Shown here in pieces: positions 60,325-64,000 of a stretch of DNA of 64,000 nt. The notes under the pieces were generated by a model. It ran no database searches and was not told the origin of the DNA. It saw only the letters and a program-made list of their open reading frames with translations. Every line of letters starts with the position of its first letter. Positions within the stretch are counted from its first letter, which is position 1. Where the stretch lies: positions 5,177,501-5,241,500 of the forward strand of contig NZ_CP051680.1 in NCBI RefSeq assembly GCF_012849095.1, read 5' to 3'. Source of the stretch: Cohnella herbarum. Its GTDB lineage: Bacteria; Bacillota; Bacilli; Paenibacillales; Paenibacillaceae. A program made the position numbers and the translations under genes.

Positions 60325-62454
60325 ATGGAAGAAAAACGCAAACGGATCGGCATTATCGCTACGCGGAACGATCCGGTATTGCTTTACGCGGTGCGAGAAT
60401 TAAAGCGATATTTGAACGCTTCGGCTTCCCTAGAGGCAGAGGAACGAGAGGAACCGACCGAGGAACGATATGACGGTTATATCGAGCTTGTCATTGGGCA
60501 TTCTCTTCCGAATTTTTCCTTCGGGATAGAACCCGGGTTCGACTCCGGCACAGGAAAGCCCGTTCTCAGACTGACGGGGCGAGATGCGACGGGCGTCCTG
60601 CACGCCGTCTATACCTTTCTGGAGGAAATGGGGATCGTCTTCGATATTTCAGGCCCTGTTGTGACAAAGAGCTTCGAATATGACAAAATATGGGACTTAA
60701 AAGAATTCGTAGTACCCGCTGTAAAATGGCGAGGCATCCGGCAGCATATCAACTTCCCAATGGATATTTCCTCCTACTCGCTTCCGGATGCCCGAGAGTA
60801 TATTTGCAATCTTGCCCGGCTCCGAATGAATTGCATCACGTTTCATAGCTATCCCGGTCAGTGGTACGACCTTCCCTCTGGGGAGCTGGCTGGGAATTTC
60901 TTCTACGGGCAGCGATATCCGATTCCTCGGCAGCTCTCCCCTTATATCGCGAATGAAAACTTATTTTGCATTCCGGAGATTGAAAGGCATGACGAAGACG
61001 CCCCCTCCAAAAGCCAAGCGGCGATTCAATGGCTAGGCGCGGTGATGCAGGAAGCCAAAGCTGTCGGATTGAAGGTTCGGTTTTCCGTTGAATTGCGCGA
61101 CCATCTGGATCGGGCAGGATTGGAAATCTGCGATCGGATTCTGGCGCTTTACCCATTGATCGACGAACTGGAGTTGATCACCCAAGAATGCGGAACCTGG
61201 GCCTATCCGGTTTTGCCCGCCCGAGAGCTTGAGGGGTTGATTGCGGAATTGTTCGGCCCGGAAGTGCTCGAAGACGGCGCGATTCGCCGAATTCTAGCCG
61301 AAGCCTGCCGGGAGACGGACGAAGATACGAAAGCATTTATCAACGCAGGTATCTGGCAGCTTCCGGGTACCTTGAAGGAGCTTTCCAATCATATTCGTCT
61401 CGCGAACGAACTGCTGGCATCCAGAGAAGAACGGACGGTGCCGGAGCTTGCGTTGGGCCTCTACGCCACCGACCATTCCACGTTGAAGATCATCCGACGA
61501 ATACTGGAGACGCACATGCCCGCCGACGTCCGCTGTTCGCTGCTCCCTGCACACGGGGCCAGAGCCGTGGAGAATTCCTTGAAAGCCATGGAAGTGGATC
61601 GCGAGCTTATGCGTAACTGTATGATTTACAGTTGGGTAGAGTTTGACGGCAATATGTATTTGCAGCAGAACGCTGTCGAAGGCATTGGGCAGCTTCTTAA
61701 GTTCCTGACGACAAGCCAGGATAACAAGCAGATTTACGGCATCAACCTCAACCATTGGAGAACGGCCGAAAACAAAACGGCGGCTAAGTATGGTTCGTTG
61801 ACGATGATTCGCGGTTATATCGAGCCGGAGGAATTTTACGAAAGCTACGCCCAGAGTCTGGGCATTGCCGACACGCCGCGCTACGCTTCGGCCATGGCAT
61901 TGTTGGACGAGACGGACGACCAGGTCCGGAACCGGCTAAGCAATATCGGATTCTGCTTTGCGGATTGTTGGTGGAACGGGCGCTTGGGCTATTTCGGTGC
62001 CTATGAGCCCCAGCGGATCACGACGATCAGGGAAGAATACAAGAGGGTATTGGAGCTCTTTCAGACGTGTAGGATCGATACGGCAACCGCGAATGGCTCG
62101 AACGATCTTGAGCTGATCGCGAATCGAATCGAGTGCACGCTGATTCATCTGAACATGGTCGAAGTAATGACGCAGCTTCAAGCCGTGTGTGGCTCCCTCC
62201 CGCCCGGAACGCTTAGCGAAGCGCAGAAACACGACGTCATTAGCGTCTGCACACGAGCGCTTGGCTATTGCGACGAATATATGGAGCACTATTGCCGCAT
62301 CCTTCCGGATCGGGGCAGCGAGGGAACGGTCATTAGCTACTATCACACGCTCCCTTCAGTCATTCATAAAATTATGGAACTGTACGTAACCGGCTCTATC
62401 GAAGAATCCAAGCCAGATTCTCACGCGGATGCCCCCCCCTCACCGGCCATATAA
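60325..62454 (+). CDS. Intracellular glycoside-hydrolase-like protein (GH20/GH67-type N-terminal domain)
   Basis: 709 residues with no signal peptide. The first 120 residues form the alpha/beta domain that precedes the catalytic barrel in GH20, GH67 and GH84 enzymes (LLYAVRELKRYLNASASLEA, RLTGRDATGVLHAVYTFLEE). A barrel-like middle follows (WRGIRQHINFPMDISSYSLP, ELRDHLDRAGLEICDRILAL, ITQECGTWAYPV) and a helical C-terminus. I cannot assign it to a named GH family by eye, and the catalytic acids are not certain. AAGGGGG precedes the ATG. As the last operon gene it probably cleaves the imported oligosaccharide; uronic-acid or amino-sugar glycans are candidates by fold analogy. Confidence 0.72.
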   Translation: MEEKRKRIGIIATRNDPVLLYAVRELKRYLNASASLEAEEREEPTEERYDGYIELVIGHSLPNFSFGIEPGFDSGTGKPVLRLTGRDATGVLHAVYTFLEEMGIVFDISGPVVTKSFEYDKIWDLKEFVVPAVKWRGIRQHINFPMDISSYSLPDAREYICNLARLRMNCITFHSYPGQWYDLPSGELAGNFFYGQRYPIPRQLSPYIANENLFCIPEIERHDEDAPSKSQAAIQWLGAVMQEAKAVGLKVRFSVELRDHLDRAGLEICDRILALYPLIDELELITQECGTWAYPVLPARELEGLIAELFGPEVLEDGAIRRILAEACRETDEDTKAFINAGIWQLPGTLKELSNHIRLANELLASREERTVPELALGLYATDHSTLKIIRRILETHMPADVRCSLLPAHGARAVENSLKAMEVDRELMRNCMIYSWVEFDGNMYLQQNAVEGIGQLLKFLTTSQDNKQIYGINLNHWRTAENKTAAKYGSLTMIRGYIEPEEFYESYAQSLGIADTPRYASAMALLDETDDQVRNRLSNIGFCFADCWWNGRLGYFGAYEPQRITTIREEYKRVLELFQTCRIDTATANGSNDLELIANRIECTLIHLNMVEVMTQLQAVCGSLPPGTLSEAQKHDVISVCTRALGYCDEYMEHYCRILPDRGSEGTVISYYHTLPSVIHKIMELYVTGSIEESKPDSHADAPPSPAI

Positions 62455-62458
62455 TGGA

Positions 62459-62501
62459 AGAGACCTCCGTTCCCATGACGCACAAGGGAACGGAGGTCTC
62501 T
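62459..62501 (+). terminator. Terminator-like hairpin after the importer operon
   Basis: A perfect 16-bp stem (62459-62474/62486-62501, AGAGACCTCCGTTCCC) with an 11-nt loop. No T-run follows. Confidence 0.75.
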
Positions 62502-62610
62502 ATGATACGAGCTCAGGCTTTTGAGCCATTCCGTATGTATTATCACTGAAGGGTATTACCACCAAAAAACCTTTTTCTGATTATTTATCTTATGACGTGC
62601 AGGGGTTCAT

Positions 62611-62800
62611 GTGAACACCGTTTTTGCCATTCGAAAAGCCTATACCGAACAAGGCGAAGCGGCCGTCGGACGTAAGAAACGCCTCACCCCGCCTGTTCTC
62701 CGTGCTGGATGTGTACCAGCAGCCCTACGATAAAGATTGTCCCGTCATTTGCATGGATGAGAAGCCGTACCAACTTTGGGATGAAGCGCGGCAGCCGCAG
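62611..62800 (+). mobile_element. IS630-family transposase relic
   Basis: Two frames carry pieces of an IS630-type DDE transposase. One is VNTVFAIRKAYTEQGEAAVG followed by RKKRLTPP (62611 to about 62694). The other is VLDVYQQPYDKDCPVICMDE followed by KPYQLWDEAR (62702-62800), with the second catalytic Asp in CMDEKP. The 80 or so residues normally between them are missing, the frame shifts at the junction, and the C-terminus is gone. No terminal inverted repeats were found. Inactive. Confidence 0.7.
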
Positions 62801-62852
62801 TCCGGGTTATCCCTCTCGGCAGCGGGGAATCCGGGTTATCGGTTCTACAAAA
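62801..62852. other. Spacer past the transposase relic
   Basis: It contains a short direct repeat of CCGGGTTATC (about 62803 and 62831). Nothing else was recognised. Confidence 0.35.
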
Positions 62853-62890
62853 CAAAGGCTGCTTTGAATTTGACTTCAAAGCAGCCTTTG
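62853..62890 (-). terminator. Terminator of the SLH-domain protein gene
   Basis: A perfect 16-bp stem (62853-62868/62875-62890, CAAAGGCTGCTTTGAA), followed on the minus strand by TTTTGTAG, just past the stop codon at 62901. Confidence 0.9.
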
Positions 62891-62900
62891 TCTAGATTCT

Positions 62901-64000
62901 TTACTTGCTTTTTTGTTCCAGCATTTTTAAGAGCACCGTTACCGCCTCTGCTCTTGTCGTTTTATCTCCAGGAGCGAATTGGTTCGCGCCTTTGCCTTCG
63001 ATAATGCCCAGCTTTCTCATGGTCGCCGCTGCGCCTTTCGCCCAGCTCGGAATGGCTTTATCGTCTGCAAAGCCAGCTGCCGTAGCCGTTTCGCTAGTCT
63101 GACCCAATGCCTTTGCGATCATCGCAGCCATTTCCGCACGAGTGATTTCGGCATTCGGGCGGAAGGAGCCGTCCTCATAACCACTAATAATACCCGCGTA
63201 CACTGCCTGTGCGATAGATTTCTGCGCCCAGGAGCCGATCATCGCCTTGTCGGTGAATGTCAGGGCGGCTCCATCTCCTTGCGGTTTGAGCGCATTCATC
63301 AGCATAACCGCGAATTCCGCGCGCGTCACGGTACGACCTGGCTTAAACGTGCCATCCGGATAGCCGCTAACGATGCCGACGCTTACCGCTTGCTTGATAC
63401 TGGCTTCCGCCCAGTGTGCGGCGATATCGCTGAAGCTCCCTTTCGTTGTTGCGGATCCATCCGTTGCCGGCAGGGTAGCATCGGCTACTGCGAATACAGC
63501 GTATTTGGTGAAGTGATTAACCTCTACGGTAATGTTGTTGCCGCTCACTGTACCGCCGACCTTCACCCATTCCTTCTTCGCTTCGTCATAGTAGAAGACG
63601 ACCGGCTTTTCATTGCTCTTCAAGCGAGCTGGGTCAAACTTGAAAGAGAGCGTGACAGGCTTGTCGAAGTTCTCCGCGAAGTTTTTCAGAACTTCGAATA
63701 CCGAGCTGAGAAGAACGTCCTTATTGGTAATCAGCGTCTGTATGTCCGTGAATTTGTCGATCGTTAATTTCAACTCTTTGCCGGTAGCCATTGCAGGAAT
63801 GATAATCTTTATCCCATCGCCTAAGCTAACCTCACCTGACTTGCCTACAAGAAGCGTCAGTTTACCGTCCGACGAGGTGACTTTATCGCTTGGAGGCATT
63901 GCCGGTGCACCAACTCCACCGCCACCGCCGTTCGTTGCGACCGTCACGTTTTCACTGGCATTCGAAATATTACCCAGCCTATCGACAGCCTTAGCGGCAT
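62901..64000 (-). CDS. SLH-domain surface protein, C-terminal part, 5' end outside window
   Basis: The frame is open from the right edge (first whole codon at 63998) to 62901, about 366 residues. It begins at the end of an Ig-like domain (DRLGNISNASENVTVATN) and a Gly linker. A beta-sandwich segment follows (LTLLVGKSGEVSLGDGIKII, VNHFTKYAVFAV), then three C-terminal SLH domains (FSDIAAHWAEASIKQAVSVG, MIGSWAQKSIAQAVYAGIIS, IPSWAKGAAATMRKLGIIEG). The SLH repeats bind the secondary wall polymer, so the protein sits on the cell surface. The GTG at 63947 is internal, not the start. Confidence 0.92.
   Translation of the reverse strand, partial: AAKAVDRLGNISNASENVTVATNGGGGGVGAPAMPPSDKVTSSDGKLTLLVGKSGEVSLGDGIKIIIPAMATGKELKLTIDKFTDIQTLITNKDVLLSSVFEVLKNFAENFDKPVTLSFKFDPARLKSNEKPVVFYYDEAKKEWVKVGGTVSGNNITVEVNHFTKYAVFAVADATLPATDGSATTKGSFSDIAAHWAEASIKQAVSVGIVSGYPDGTFKPGRTVTRAEFAVMLMNALKPQGDGAALTFTDKAMIGSWAQKSIAQAVYAGIISGYEDGSFRPNAEITRAEMAAMIAKALGQTSETATAAGFADDKAIPSWAKGAAATMRKLGIIEGKGANQFAPGDKTTRAEAVTVLLKMLEQKSK

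Overview
The window looks like chromosomal DNA of a Paenibacillaceae-type Bacillota (Paenibacillus/Cohnella-like; inference). The signs are S-layer-homology (SLH) surface proteins, YesM/YesN-type two-component sugar regulation, CUT1 sugar ABC transporters without their own ATPase, Bacillus-style Shine-Dalgarno sites with frequent TTG/GTG starts, and many small one-component regulators. No rRNA, tRNA or CRISPR array was seen. Both edges cut through large surface-protein genes on the minus strand.

Layout. 0-4 kb: a secreted protein of tandem Ig-like domains, truncated at the left edge. 4.3-6.5 kb: a divergent flavin-binding PNPOx-family protein and a MocR/PdxR-type regulator. 6.6-9.5 kb: a long, strongly structured leader ending in an intrinsic terminator, followed by a carboxynorspermidine synthase/decarboxylase pair (polyamine synthesis). 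9.7-11.4 kb: a two-gene FtsX-type ABC exporter. 11.5-20.7 kb: a GbsR-like regulator divergent from a nine-gene operon encoding an ABC importer, an alkaline-phosphatase-superfamily hydrolase, a phosphonatase-like HAD hydrolase, a TIM-barrel isomerase, a D-2-hydroxyacid dehydrogenase and an SMR exporter. It reads as an uptake and breakdown route for an organophosphorus compound, substrate unknown. 20.8-22.7 kb: an ABC-2 transporter with its GntR regulator. 22.7-24 kb: decaying DNA holding a methyltransferase remnant and a YCII/sigma-factor chimera.

24-30 kb: a glycosyltransferase, TetR/MATE with triple operators, a WYL regulator with two small genes, and a membrane XRE protein. 30.3-41.5 kb: a broken InlB-repeat fragment, a 2376-residue SLH/InlB/Ig-repeat surface protein and a large MalT/SARP-like regulator. 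41.6-51 kb: regulator-effector pairs (TetR/SpxH-like, TetR/MFS), a NOTUM-like esterase, an AraC-type regulator with a DUF1835-like C-terminus, a truncated alpha/beta hydrolase, endonuclease IV, a second AraC regulator and a DUF4386 membrane protein.

51.3-62.5 kb: a glycan-utilisation locus with a secreted DUF4091 glycosidase-like protein, a sensor kinase and convergent AraC-type response regulator, an ABC importer and a cytoplasmic GH67/GH20-like enzyme. A 29-bp element is repeated upstream of both the secreted enzyme and the importer, which suggests one regulon. 62.6-64 kb: an IS630-family transposase relic and the SLH-bearing C-terminus of another surface protein.

The two strongest candidates for undescribed biology are the leader RNA before the polyamine genes and the GbsR-linked organophosphorus operon.
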